The notes: generated by a model not told the origin, from the letters alone. A stretch of DNA of 64,000 bases from Neodontobutis hainanensis (GCA_024349245.1 JALDNG010000020.1:20951501-21015500), one strand, 5' to 3'; positions 37,326-49,455 are shown, counted from the first letter of the stretch. Program-made: numbers and translations.

Positions 37326-37974
37326 CCTTATATTATTCATGGAGAAATGGTGTCAAATGGCAACAATAAATACCTGTAAAAAAGCAAAACTAATTAAATT
37401 ACCAGAAATTACCGCTTTATCATAGTTTACTTGGCTTCTTGTCATGTCAAGGTACATAAAAACAATGATTAATATATAATATAAATACATAAATACACTG
37501 GCTATGGAGAACACAACACTGGCCCTCGGAATACCCAAGTGTGTACTGTTAGACTGCATTGTTTGTGCTTTATTCATGTTGGATAAAACTGGAAATAAAG
37601 TTATAGAAATATTGTGATTCATACAGCAGTCTATTGATATTACCTTGGACAAAAGTCACCAGTCTGCTGTACATAAAGGTGTCAGTGGTTCTCCAGCGGT
37701 CTGCTTGAGGTAAACAGTGTGTGTGTGCACCAGCCGTGGTTCAGTAGCATCACATACATTTTATCAGCATGTCCCTGTTCAGGCCTGGCCTCCAGACTTT
37801 ATGTGGCCATTAATGTCTAACACATAAAACGGAAAACGTCTCGGCTCTAAAAGCATGAAGCTGTTATTTTTACAGCAGTCGGACAGAGATAAAATGGAGA
37901 CAATTTCACACAAAGGAGATTATACATCTGTTGGGTGGACAATTTCAACACAAGGCCTGCATTTTATTGCTTTT

Positions 37975-38292
37975 ACATCAGTAGTGGTTGGGTTTACTCT
38001 CTTAAAATCCTTATGAGAACAGAAACTACCCAAATGATCCTGATCTAAAGTTAGCAGTTCTTAATAGTGTGTATTGTCACCTTTAACATCAATGACAGCT
38101 TGAAGTCTTTTGTGGTAGTTGTGGATGAGGCTCTGTATTTTCTCAGATGTAAAGCTATCCATTCTTCTTGGTAAAAAGCTTCCAGTTTCTGTAAATTCTT
38201 GGGCTGTCTTACATGAACTGCACATTTGAGATCTTCCCAGAGTGGCTCGATGATATTGAGGTCAGGAGACTGAGATCAGTCCAGTTATATCA
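37975..38292 (-). mobile_element. Tc1-like 3' end fragment, minus strand
   Basis: From left to right it has part of the terminal repeat (GAACAGAAACTACCCAAATG near 38,019), then GTTCTTAATAGTGTGTATTG. Antisense transposase 3' coding sequence follows, including the VHARQPKNLQKL-type stretch near 38,170-38,230. It stops near 38,292. It is the 3' third of the same family as 4,375-5,711. Confidence 0.8.
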
Positions 38293-38334
38293 ACAGTAGC
38301 TGGTTCTGAGAATAAGAATGGGAGTGCTTATTCA

Positions 38335-38465
38335 TTTATTTTCTTTCATTAATTGTCTACAGCTTAGTCCTGTTATGAGTCACGGGTGACTGGAGCCTAT
38401 CCCAGCAGCTTTGCGCCTGACGCGGGGTACACCCTGGACATTGGCCAGTTAGTTGCAGGGCTGAC
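38335..38465 (-). repeat. Common fish interspersed repeat fragment, minus strand
   Basis: GACTGGAGCCTATCCCAGCA, then GGGTACACCCTGGACA, is the reverse complement of the phrases at 40,370-40,430. Confidence 0.6.
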
Positions 38466-40009
38466 TTATATTGTAGTAACTGTAACTGCAAGTTAACATT
38501 ATATTTCCTGAACTGGATTTACTACATTTTTCTCATTTTGTTGGGGAAGTTTGGGGTAGTGGATGGAACACAAAATCCATGACTTTACAGGAATCTTTAT
38601 ATCCCCAAAATATTTGACACTCGAGTTTCTAATTTTACATTTCCTGCACATTTTAAACTTTACTTGAAAAATGCTTGGCTGGTGGTTAGGTCAAAAAATA
38701 ACAAAACATAATCCAGTAAACCCAACCACATCCTCGTGGGGTCAAGGTAGTATTTTTGGATTTGATGAAATGAAGAAAGTGGTTTCATTACAGTAATTAT
38801 CCTAGTGTTGAAGGTTTTTATAGAAGACAACACACAAGTTGATTCTGTATATTTTATTTGCACATTGTAGACGTACCTTTTGGAGCTGAGTACCTCATAC
38901 TTAGAACTTCGTTCACTGACAAGAAAATATTTTAATTGAAATAAGGTTTTATTTTATCTTATTGCTTATTTCTCATATTTTTGCAAACATACAACTTAGA
39001 AAATTCAATGAAAACTTCAAATTAATTTATGAATTTACAAATTTGCTTTGGTTAATAATTACTGTGAGACTTGTACAATCCGCAGGAAGAACATTTGCTG
39101 CTTGTGCAATATCAAATTACGACCCAACCAAACAAGGAATACTTGCTGTAAAAGCCTTTGTAGAAATATTGGCTATTAGATGAGAACTTAATAAGACAAC
39201 TCCTTGTGTTTCCACCGATATCAAAGGGAACAAATCTATGTCCGGTGTGTCCACATCCCACCTTTACTCCAACTGTAATTGTACCCCTCTATCTCCACGA
39301 TCAGAGGCAGGATACAAGCACCAGCCAGGGGATGTGTGGGTCAGGAGCAGTTCGAGTCGGCCCTAATGATTTCTGCGAGACAGTGTCATCCAAACATCTC
39401 CCAGAGAAGGAGCTTTTTAATAAGGCACCTTGTTCTGAAACTACCTATTGATTTTTAGCGCGGTTGGCGGGCCGCTGACCTGCGCTAGGTCCCAGCTCCA
39501 CAAAAACTAAATTGAGCCATTTAGAAGCTGGCTGTGACTTTAGAGACTCGGCTTCAGCTCGGACTCTCCTGGCCAATTTATTTCCATCAGCTTGAACTTT
39601 TTCTCCCACAATGGACTGGCTGCTCAGGAGATGGCACACAATTTCCACTTCCTTCCATCAAGAGTTTAGGGCTGAAACCTCGGCTTCATTACGGCTCAGT
39701 GGTGGACTTATTGCTCTGGCCGAACAAGCTGCAAAATGTCCACAACCGCCCACATAAAACAACCTTTCTTTTCTTTTTTATGAAGCAGTTACAATCAATT
39801 CTAGTCACTAAAACAGTATTAGGAGAACTCTTGGTGACCTACACACACTTCACTCTTAAAAATACACATAGACATTATGAAAATGTGAAATAGGAAGTCA
39901 TTCTATAATGCAGATGTATTTTGTTTATTGTGCACTGAAACACATTTACATTTCATTTTTTTCTAGCACTTATCTCAGCTGCTTTGGGTTAGAACAGGGT
40001 TGGTCAATT
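38466..40009. other. Unique noncoding DNA
   Basis: No gene is supported. The block 39,340-39,720 is richer in G+C and free of repeats and is a candidate regulatory region. The open frames in it overlap on both strands. Confidence 0.35.
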
Positions 40010-40475
40010 CTTGGACTTTCTGTGTTATTTCTGTCACTGTGGGTTGTCTCTGCTTCCTCCCACCGTTCAAGACACGTGCTTGTTTAGGTGAATCTAGTAA
40101 ATAAATTTTAGAGTCAATCAGTGTCTGTCTCTAAGTGTTAGCCTTGAATGAACAGTCGAAGAATGAATAAATCATTTAATCTTTAAACTGCATTTGCTGT
40201 ATGGGGGCCAGGGACTGCAGCCTGTCTCAGCTCTTTAGGCCAATTAACTAGTATGTACACTTGCATTCATTTCTATGAGTCACAATGCAGTATTGTACAT
40301 TTCATCACATTATCATGTTCCAGTAACCAGGGCATGACGTTAAGGTGAAGGTTGTGGCGACTAACAGGACACTGTCCAGGGTGTACCCTGGGTAAGGCCC
40401 AAAGTTGCTGGGATAGGCTCCAGTCACCTGTGAGCAACTAACAAAACTAAGCAGAAGGCGAGGAATGAATGAGAT
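40010..40475 (+). repeat. Common fish interspersed repeat, longer copy
   Basis: CTGCTTCCTCCCACCGTTCA near 40,050, GTGTCTGTCTCTAAGTGTTA near 40,120, CTGTCCAGGGTGTACCCTGG near 40,372, and GCTGGGATAGGCTCCAGTCA near 40,408 follow each other in the usual order, with unrelated or diverged DNA between. It is the longest copy in the window. Confidence 0.6.
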
Positions 40476-41711
40476 TTGTGATTGACAAACTCACAAAAGT
40501 CCATCTCGTTCTGCTCCAGGCCCAGTGTCTGCTCATGGGACACTGACGGTTTGAGCCAATGGTGTGACAGTACTGACAATCATGGGTGTTTTTTTTATAT
40601 TTAACCAGGGTGATTCTGTGTAACAGACCATCTGACTAGGCATGTTTAGTAAAAGGTTGAGTTTCTATATAGTCAAAACAAAGCCAAAAACATTCAATTA
40701 GGAATTATGTAACAGTTCAGCTATTTTGACTAAAGTTATGGTTAAAGCTACTCTCAAAGGTTACAATATTGGAAGACTTTACTCCATGTTAAAAGCCTAA
40801 GGTCTAAAGGCATGTTGAAAGTCTCATATTGTCTCTGTACATTCCATATCAGCCGAGCACAGTGCACAGTCGGCATGTATTGGAAATGTAGAAGCACACT
40901 ATTAAAATCCAGTCAAGGATCACATCTGAGCACACAAGGAGCTTTCCATCTGAGCGAGCTGAAAGAGCAGAAAGATGAAAGAGGACAGAAAATCATCAGA
41001 ACGGCTAAATGATCTGGACCCGAGATCACACCGCGGCACAGCAGATAGACACAAATCCAAATATTTTAAGAACTGTGGGTATGAAGAGAGTGTCATTCAT
41101 GTCACAACAGCGTGGTCTCCAGGCTGTAAGGTCAGCAGGGTTAGTTGTGGTATTGGCACAGTCGTACTTAAAGCTAAAAAAACTGATATGAAAGAGGGAA
41201 AATAACATCCAAGGTGACCCCGGCTCTTTGGCCCACGGCTGAGCAGTGAGCAGTGAGCAGTGAGCAGCGAGCAGCGCTTTCACAGCTCTGACCATTTCAC
41301 CACAGCAATCAATAAGGCTGAGATTTAGCTCAGGCACGTGTAACTGGAGTCAGTTCAGAGACATTACATGGAACATCACGATGCACAATACAGAATTAAA
41401 TATTTAAATCTTTTTAATATTGTCCTTAAACTATCAAAGTTATATTCAGTTGTTTTATATTATACTTATATATTAACTACTTATCATAGATATGTCTCTT
41501 ACAATTGAAAAAAAAATACTGGTCTTTTTGTTCTACATTACACCACATATTGTACACTGCACATTGTCTCTGTGAAACTAGGCAATCACACAAGTACAAC
41601 ACACCTAATTATAAGTTTGGTGCATATTTATTTAACAATGTTGAACCAAGGCAACACATTCTCATTCTGTATACATTTGGTTGTACAGTATTGTTTAAAA
41701 TAAGAGCAGTA
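40476..41711. other. Unique noncoding DNA
   Basis: No gene. The only tandem feature is listed separately at 41,240. Confidence 0.4.
41240..41276. repeat. Short 7-bp tandem repeat
   Basis: About five copies of TGAGCAG/CGAGCAG in a row. Probably replication slippage. Confidence 0.85.
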
Positions 41712-42642
41712 CAATGTGACTAACCAGAATAATCCAGGTTTTTAGTTTTTTTTTTTTTTTTTTTATTGCTAAATGGCAAGTAGGTGCAGTAGATTCTCAG
41801 AAAAAATACAAGACCCAACATTCATAATATGCACGCTATTAAGGCTGTGCAATTGGACAATTAGTTAAAAGGAGTGTGTTAAAAAATATAGCAGTGTCTG
41901 CCGATGACTCTACAAACTCAAAACTATTTCATACAAACGTTTTTGTTTCAATTCTGTGAATCACTAAACTAATATTTAGTTGTATGACCACAGTTTTTTT
42001 AAACTGCTTAACATCTGTGTAGCACCTTTCAGCTGTTATTCCACTCCATGATTCTTTAACAACATTCCACAATTCATTTACATTTCTTGGTTTTGCTTCA
42101 AAAACAGCTTTTCGATTGGATTAAGGTCCGGGGATTGGGCTGGCCACTCCATAACATTAATTTTGTTGGTTTGGAACCAAGACTTTGCTGCTTTACTAGT
42201 GTGTTTCAAAGCGCTTTACATTAAGTTTCCATTTACCAGTGTTACAGCTGGAACACCACTGGAGGCAAGGTAGGTTAAGTGTCTTGCCCAAGGACACAAC
42301 AACAGTATTGGGGGGAGAGCGTGATGTTATGATGTTTTTGGGATGTTTTGAGCAAGAATCGAACCGCCCACCTGCCGGTCGAAGGACGGCCGGTCTACCA
42401 CTAAGCTACTGCCGCCCAATTTTCACAAACTTTTGACTTCAGTGATTGAATGCCACACTGCCATTTTTTTAAACACACACATTTCAACTAATTGCCCAAT
42501 TGCACAGCCTTAAGAATGTGTTTATCATGAATGCTGGGTCATGTTTGTTTTCTGAGAATCTACTGCACCTACTGGTAACTTGTTTGCCACTTAGCAAAAA
42601 TAAATATACTAAAATCCTGGATTATTCTGGTTAGTCAGATTG
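41712..42642 (-). mobile_element. Mariner/Tc1-like element with long terminal repeats, split by a SINE
   Basis: Terminal inverted repeats of roughly 170 bp face each other: left TGACTAACCAGAATAATCCA near 41,717 and right TGGATTATTCTGGTTAGTCA at 42,618-42,637. They continue inward through TAGGTGCAGTAGATTCTCAG and AAGGCTGTGCAATTGG on both sides. A TA flanks each end (41,710 and 42,643). Between them, antisense to the transposase, is GGCTGGCCACTCCATAACAT with GGAACCAAGACTTTGCTGC, typical of a Tc1 family read in reverse. Only a small part of the transposase is left, so the copy is non-autonomous. The left repeat holds a long T-run (41,746-41,764). Confidence 0.8.
42207..42418 (-). repeat. tRNA-derived SINE, tail type B, nested
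   Basis: On the minus strand it runs from TGGGCGGCAGTAGCTTAGTG through the B box (GGTTCGATTC) and the shared body to AATGTAAAGCGCTTTG. It interrupts the mariner-like element just after CTTTACTAGTGTGTTT, so it is younger than that element. Confidence 0.9.
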
Positions 42643-44601
42643 TATATACCTTAGTCTATAGCTAACTTCCCAACAGAAATTGTACATCAACAATGGTCCA
42701 CAAAGCACTTTTTGGAAGTACATTTATTTTTGACGGATGGTTCTGGTATTAACAAGACCTCAGGTGTTTGTGCTTAGCCTTTGTAAAGTCTCCAAGAATT
42801 TCTAAGAATTTGTTACTTAAGAGGCCCTGTACTAAAATAAATAGATAAATACTGAGCTTCAGACCATGAGTGCACATTGGTGCATACTACAAGGTATGCA
42901 AAATGGTTAGAATCATAAAATAACTCCCCCTACAAAATCTGCAGTCATGTATAATTATATTGCAATGTCTTTTGCTCCAACTTTAGCGCCAACCTTTGTG
43001 TAATTACACCCATGCCACCAAAACTCTTTGTATGGAAACAAATTTTATTTAATTGCATTCACATTAATAAACCAAATAACTAACTAATGTCTGGTTAGAA
43101 GCATTATTTGTACAGGGAGACATTAATACTATTTCAACATCATACAGAGGTGGAGAAAAAACACTGAGACTTGCATGCTCTACTAATGACAGAACGGACT
43201 AAAGCTAGAGTCTGTCTCTGTCCTTGTTGTGCCTAATGCCCAAAAGCAAACTGTAATTGATTGTTATTCATAATGTATGCAACTTAATTAGATAAACACA
43301 AGGCCCATATTTTCTTTTCTTATTCATTATTTATTGAAGCCGTGTTGAATGTCTGTCAGTGTTTTGCTCCAAGGAACAGACTTAATGATTCATGGTGTTT
43401 GAAGTATTTTTTTTTCTTGCTTATGACGTGAATATTTTCTATGGATTTTGTTCTGCTGTAAGATTAATTATAGCGAGCTTGTACCAACAATGTTGCTTGA
43501 CATAGTTTATTTGTTCCGAGTTTTTCGGTGCAGGTGCTTCTTGTAGTTACTGACATCGGCCTTTTTTCGAGAGCTAAATTCTCAGAGGAACATCAGGTGA
43601 GCTGGTTCACCACAAAGCCACAGCTGGAGACGGGAAAAGCCACTACATTGCTACGGTGCCAGGGAAAAGGGGGGGCCGGCAAAGCCCCCTGGCAGTGCTT
43701 CAGTCATTAATGCCCTCAATTTGCCTTAATGGCTTTCTCCAGCCCGATCCCCTGTCCCATCCACCCCCCCATGCCAGACTGTATTTCATCTGCTCTCAGT
43801 GGCTGTAATTAATCCATTCATCTCCAAAAGATCCGATCAATGCAGTCTGGAATGAGTGCTGCCATGTCCTGGGAGTAGGACAGGAAAACACAGAGCCGAT
43901 GCCTTTGGAGAAAATGGCTTCTGGTACAAATATTACTGAATAATAAACCATAATGGAAGCGCAAGTCAGATGAATATGGTTTATAGAATGCAATACATGT
44001 CTGGTCTTTTGTTTTCTACATTTGTCTGTATTTGATACATCAATATTTTACTTAATAGATTGGTCTATATTTGGCATTAAAAGTGGGTAAACCATCCATG
44101 TGAATTAGCGCAAAATTGTCTGTAGTAAGAATAGGCTAATATCTAAAACGCACTTAAGGATACCAAACCAAACAACGATGAGCAGATAATGTGTCTAATT
44201 TTGGTTTCACTTTAAAATATGTTTTTATTAACTTTAGTGCTTAAATATGTGATTGCACTGCAAATCATTTTCTGTAATAGAATGTGAAGCTTTGCCGCAA
44301 CTATTTCAAAGGTTTGACTTCTAGCTTTCTAAATGTGGCTAAGACAGAAAGATTTTTTGTGAATAGCACTGCTTTTGCAAGTATGATCTAATGTGTCTAA
44401 AGTTAGTCACTTTGTTTACACGCACACAATATTTAATCCAAGCTCCGAGGCTTTACCTTTCCAGATCAAAACAAAATAACTGACAAACATGTTGGCCAAC
44501 ACAGTAGAGGCATGTGATTGATTACGTCTAAAATTAGTCAGTCTTGTTGACTTGTTCTATACACTGGCTTCATCTCTAATGTAAGCTAATGATAGACTCA
44601 T
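42643..44601. other. Unique noncoding DNA
   Basis: No gene. The segment 43,540-43,780 is G+C-rich and repeat-free (GGGGGGGCCGGCAAAGCCCC) and is a candidate regulatory element. Confidence 0.35.
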
Positions 44602-44899
44602 GGGGCGCAGTGGCTCAGTGGTCGTCCTTCAACCGGAAGGTGGGCGGTTCGATTCCCGCACTCCCCACAGTTCACACTGTCGTTGTGTCCTTGGGCAAGA
44701 CACTTAACCCTCCTTGCCTCCAGTGACACAGCACTGGTGCATGAATGCGTGTGATTGTTGCCCTGGTGTATGAATGTGTGAGAATGTTAGGACAACGGGT
44801 GGAAATTAGCTCACGGCTACAATCTGGCATGTTTACATTCAAGTGGTTGTGTCTCATGTATGTTCATTAACATGCACTGTCCCAATCAAATAAATAAAC
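44602..44899 (+). repeat. tRNA-derived SINE, tail type A, with internal 29-bp dimer
   Basis: Head GGGGCGCAGTGGCTCAGTGG, B box GGCGGTTCGATTCCC, then the shared body. At 44,733-44,790 the copy has two imperfect 29-bp units in tandem, each with the form CTGGTGYATGAATGYGTG plus an ATTGTT or AATGTT end. After it comes AATCTGGCATGTTTACATTC and CACTGTCCCAATCAAATAAA. This dimer is the likely kind of seed for the minisatellite at 9.1-13.9 kb. Confidence 0.92.
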
Positions 44900-44922
44900 T
44901 TAATCTGTCACTTATTTATATA

Positions 44923-45276
44923 GATGGTAAATGGTAAATGGCATGCATTTATATAGTGCTTTCTTGCACCCTTCTCGGGCACCCAAAGCGCTTTACATTG
45001 TGCTTCCACTCACCCCATTCACACACATTCACACCTTGGGCAGACAGAGAGGGGGGCTGCCACACAAACGGCGCTCAACCTTCTCCTACCACCACCAAAC
45101 ACACCTCTACAGTCACACACATTCATACACCAGTGCTACGGACACTGGAGGCAAGGTGGGTTAAGTGTCTTGCCCAAGGACACAACGACAGAATGAACTG
45201 TGGGGAGAGCGGGAATTCGAACCCACTACCTTCCAGTTGAAGGACGGCCGCTCTACCACTGAGCCACTGCCGCCCA
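44923..45276 (-). repeat. tRNA-derived SINE, long tail type B, minus strand
   Basis: On the minus strand it runs from GGGCGGCAGTGGCTCAGTGG (45,276) through the body. It then has CTGGTGTATGAATGTGTG (one copy of the 29-bp segment, 45,115-45,133), a longer middle with CCAAGGTGTGAATGTGTG, then CAATGTAAAGCGCTTTGGGT, and ends in AATGCATGCCATTTACCATT. It is the most complete type B tail in the window. Confidence 0.88.
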
Positions 45277-45410
45277 CTATATAGTCCACCTCCCATGCCC
45301 TGCCAGTGTGCTGGTAACTGCAAAGCTCCAGTCCCACAAAGCTGGAGGTGTAGCTCGACTACGAACCACATTATAAGGTAAGTTAGCTAAAATAATGTTA
45401 AGGATAGATT

Positions 45411-45633
45411 TTTTTTTATATGACCCCTTTCCACCTATTAGGCACTCAAAGCACTTTACTGTTGTTACCACTGGAAGCAAGGTGGGTTAAGTGTCTTGCC
45501 CAAGGACACAACAACAGTATAAACTGTGGGAAGAGCGGGATGTTATAATGTTTTGGAATTTTTTAAGCGGGGATCGAACTGCCCACCTTCCGGTCAAAAG
45601 AAGGCCTCTCTACCACTGAGCTACTGCCGCCCC
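45411..45633 (-). repeat. tRNA-derived SINE, tail type B, minus strand
   Basis: Starts on the minus strand with GGGGCGGCAGTAGCTCAGTG and continues to CAGTTCGATCCCCGC. It has the same head-to-body linker as the copy at 25,200, and ends in AAAGTGCTTTGAGTGCCTAA with a T-run (antisense A tail) at 45,409-45,417. Confidence 0.9.
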
Positions 45634-47089
45634 TGTGAAAATATTGTGATTCCTTCCAGTCCATTTTAAATCAAATAAAGCAAGAATTCACATAATCAGT
45701 AATGTGAATAAAATGTCCCTGCATTCTACTCAGTCATTTATCCCTGGATTTTTTTTGTATTACACAGTTTTGTATAAAACCTATGTTTAGTAAAATGCAG
45801 TTAAATACGGTAGATTTCAGTGCAGACTTGCTTTTTTCTTTCCCCTGGCTTTTAGCCTTTGGGTTATTGTGGTTCTTATCTGAAGTATAGCTGTTGTTTA
45901 TGACTTGAATTTATGACTTCCTTATGCATTTGTAAATGTTCAACTCTAGTCACTGGTGAGTTGTAATAGCTAGTATTTGCTGGTTGGAAAAACAACATAA
46001 CGTTTGACAAGGTGTTTAGGGAGATTAGATACGATTAACAGCAGATCTATTTTGTGTGTCTGTATCGACTTCTATGTTTGCTCTGTTTTACATTGTTCAG
46101 GATGGCTGTGTTCAAAAATGCACAAATACATTTTCTTTGTCATATCAGCAGTATAGATAAAAAAACACTTCGCCACAAATTTGAACTCCCACTGAGAGCT
46201 ATTTCAAAATCCAATTGGATTATACAGTGAGCATCCAAACTAGAGATGATTTTCCAATTCCAGTACCATCATATTCCTTTCCTGGGGTAATGTCATGCAC
46301 AGTATAACAGTATATAAAAAATCCATTCCCAGTTTTTATATTTTAAAAGAATGAGATGGTTTTCCACACCAGCTCTGCTATTTCTGTTTGAAGAAAAAGC
46401 TTATTAGCGTCTAATGGATACATTGGCAATATCAGATTTGGAATGAAAAATGAATAGTTTGTGGATGGATGAATGAAAACATGTTTTGTTATAAACGCTT
46501 TAGTACAGCTGTGTGTTCTTATGTTTTAGAAAAAATGCTGGCCCTCGCTCTGACCCCTACGATAAACCCCCACCTCAGTGTGGCCTGATCAATAAGTAAT
46601 TTTTTGGAGCTTATTAGTTTGCAGTTCAACTGTGGTCAATGTCTGATCTGTCCTTAGGATATAATCAACAGCTAAATGTGGATTATTTTGGCTGTAATGT
46701 GAAGAGGCCCAGAGTGAGCTGTGTTACATGTTTTTGCAGTTCATCAGCGGTAAAGATAAAGAAGCATTTCATTCCCAGGGTTATGACCTGGAATGAAAGG
46801 TTCTAAGGAATACATTTTATTTTGTAACATATTTAAATAAGGAATATTATATGTACAGCTCTCTAGTATTGAATTGAACTACATTTGTATAAACACTGAT
46901 ATATTTACATTTGCGCTGCAAGACAGACGATTGCTTAGGACTCCAAGGTGGAAAGGGATCTTGAAAAAATGCATTTAAGACTTTATGCAACCACATACAG
47001 TTTTAACCCTTTCTCACAGATAATAATAAATGGCAATGGTTACAAAAACAACAGTGTAACACACCGACTTCATGAGTCAGTTTGTTACT
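45634..47089. other. Unique noncoding DNA
   Basis: No gene or repeat recognised. Confidence 0.4.
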
Positions 47090-48010
47090 GTTTGTCCTTT
47101 CTGTCCTGTGCTGTGCAGCTCCCGTACCACACTTTCGCACTGAAACAGAGAAAGCTCACTGCTACGGCTGTGTAGAACTAGCTGAGGAGAATGTCCAGCT
47201 GAGGAGAGAGTCCAGCCCGTTTCAGCTTCCTGAGGAAAAAGAGCCTCTGTACGGCCTTCTTCACCAGGTGAGAGTTGTTCTGCGTTCAGGTTAGGTCAGA
47301 TGGGATGTGGATGCACTGAAATTTGAAACTGTCTACAGTCATGCTGACACAAGTGTTGGGATGCTCAAGGTGGGTCAGGGATGTGTGAAGTCCTATTGAG
47401 AGTGCACCCTCTGTGGATCGGTTCTCCCTGTAGGCAAACTGATAGCTGTAGTCTTCAGCTACAATCACAGCCGCCTCAGGGTTTGCATCTGCCTTCTGAT
47501 CAGACTGTATAGCTTATTCAGAGCTTGCTTAGCATTAGCCCGCGGTGGGATGTAGGTAGCTAAAACAAGAATGGAGCAAACATTTCATACTGTCTTAAAG
47601 GGTCTGCCTTTCACTGCCAGGTTGGCAATGTGTTCCCACAATGTATATGTTGATATAAAGTTATTGATATCTAAAAACTTCAGCCTCTGCTTTGAGCTGA
47701 AGCTGCAGTTCTGTCTGCTCAAAACAAAAAGCACCCCTGTAGCTTCACCACAGCATCCATTACATTCTTGTTCAGCCAGGTCTCCAGCTGTCCATCCATT
47801 GTGAAATAATCCTCAGTTCAATCTCGTTCATCTTGTTGGTAAGTGATCTGTCGTTGGTGAGGAAGAGGCTGGTAAGAGACAGTCTTTGTGTGTTAACATG
47901 TAGCCTAATGCACAGATGCCCTGCTTCTGTTAGTCTCCTCAGTCTCCTAGACCACAGAAGGGGGACAGTAAAAACTGTTTTGATCTGCTGTAAGTCCAGC
48001 TTGGGGAAAT
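47090..48010 (-). pseudogene. Fish LINE fragment, internally deleted
   Basis: On the minus strand, 47,280-47,100 encodes a decayed reverse-transcriptase C-terminus: LVKKAVQRLFFLRKLKRAGL, then SFSVTVWYGSCTAQDRK after frameshifts. It matches the end of fish CR1/L2/Rex1-like LINEs (HTxxLVKKAQQRLYFLRxL...ITAWYGN). The adjoining 47,410-47,960 carries antisense phrases (TTCAGCTACAATCACAGCCG, AGCATTAGCCCGCGGTGGGA) that I associate with the 5' endonuclease half of such a LINE. The central polymerase would then be deleted. The clade is not certain. Confidence 0.55.
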
Positions 48011-49146
48011 TGTAGCGTTTGACCCGTCTCCCAATTTTCAATAAATTCAGCCATTCCCATAATCATTATATTTAATATATATGTGTTCAGGCTGTGGAAG
48101 TCAATAAGTGATTGAAATTTGAGCCAAATTGAACAATATATGTACGCGTTATAACAATTTGGTGGCTGCAAAAAAATGCCAAAAATGTATTTGCAGCCAT
48201 GCCTCTTGTTACTTTTGCAGATAATTTGGATAACTTTTGATGGCATACTTCTTCAGATTATCTTAAATAAACTTAGGCTGTTTCGGTTATATTAAGTTCA
48301 TTAATATACAAAGTATGCAATTTTGTCCAAAGTCTTTCTAATTCAAGATAGCCAACTTCCTGTTTTTTTGTGGGCAGGTTTGTCATTGACTTGTGCGCAC
48401 TGCCTAATGGTTTCAATTCAACCTATTGTCTTTGTTGTGTTGCACTAAGGTCTTTGATCCAACACTGTCCTGCCAGTGCTAAAATGTCCTCACTGCTATA
48501 AAGCTTACACCATTGGAAATATGTAGTATATGAAGCCTTTACAAAATATGTGCCAATTTATATATAAAAAATAAATAAATAAAAGAAATATCTATTCAGA
48601 AATGTCTTGAATTATGTTGTTTGTTTTTAATAGAATGGAGTAACTGGGCAATGAATCACTACAGGCATTCATGTGATTCACTGAGTATATAGAAAAATGT
48701 TTTAGATCTGTCCTTGTGGCAAGCGGTTGCGTTTGTGAGAGAAGCTGCAGCCCACACAAATATCTCTTTGAAAGGCCACTGAATCTCGTTTAATGGGTGC
48801 CATGGACTCGCAGCACCATTATCTCTAACTGACGTCCACATGAAAAGCAAGGCCGTGAAAAAAAAAGAGACACGAGAGGTCTCAGCATAAAGCGCTTCCA
48901 AAACATTCATCAGTTTCTGACACCGAACTCTTACTCTATATTTAAAAAAGATTCTGGAATGTTTTCACTTTGCTAGTACCACATTGTCAAGTCTTTCCCC
49001 AAGGGTCTTGTAATGGTGTTCATAAATACAGTTAATGTAGATACAACATAAATGACTTATAAAGTTAAACTCTGTGGATAGTGAGGATTTTAAACACTTC
49101 ACATTTAAAACACAACTTTTCATGTCCATTAAAGGAGCTTGATCTG
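48011..49146. other. Unique noncoding DNA
   Basis: No gene. An AAAT-rich tract lies at 48,560-48,590. Confidence 0.4.
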
Positions 49147-49455
49147 GACACTGATAAGGTCTGGGATAGTGTAAATGAGGAGCTAAATAAAAAGCAGTTA
49201 CCTTACGACTCTAAGCACAGAGCCAATATAACAAAGGAGTAGCTACAGGACAACTCTTCCAGCAAGAGCTCAGACTGAACATATTTGGAGATGAGAAGTT
49301 ATGCATAGAAGAATAAGGACCAGCCCAACAATAAGTGTGCCAAGCTTGACTGGCTGTAAGAAAGGCTATAATTAGTGCCAAAGGTGCTTCAACAAAGTAT
49401 TGACACTGATAAGGTCTGGGATAGTGTAAATGAGGAGCTAAATAAAAAGCAGTTA
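49147..49455. repeat. 55-bp direct repeats flanking a Tc1 fragment
   Basis: The 55-bp sequence starting GACACTGATAAGGTCTGGGA occurs at 49,147-49,201 and again, without a difference that I can see, at 49,401-49,455. The 199 bp between are a Tc1 fragment (listed next), so the repeats bracket it almost exactly. This is far longer than the TA duplication that Tc1 transposition makes. Confidence 0.92.
49202..49402 (+). mobile_element. Tc1-like 3' fragment
   Basis: It begins near AACAAAGGAGTAGCTACAGG and ACAACTCTTCCAGCAAGAG, which match the Tc1 at 49,796-53,341 (near 53,130-53,165). It ends with GCCAAAGGTGCTTCAACAAA, the start of the 3' untranslated part of that Tc1 family. It has no terminal repeats. 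Confidence 0.7.
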
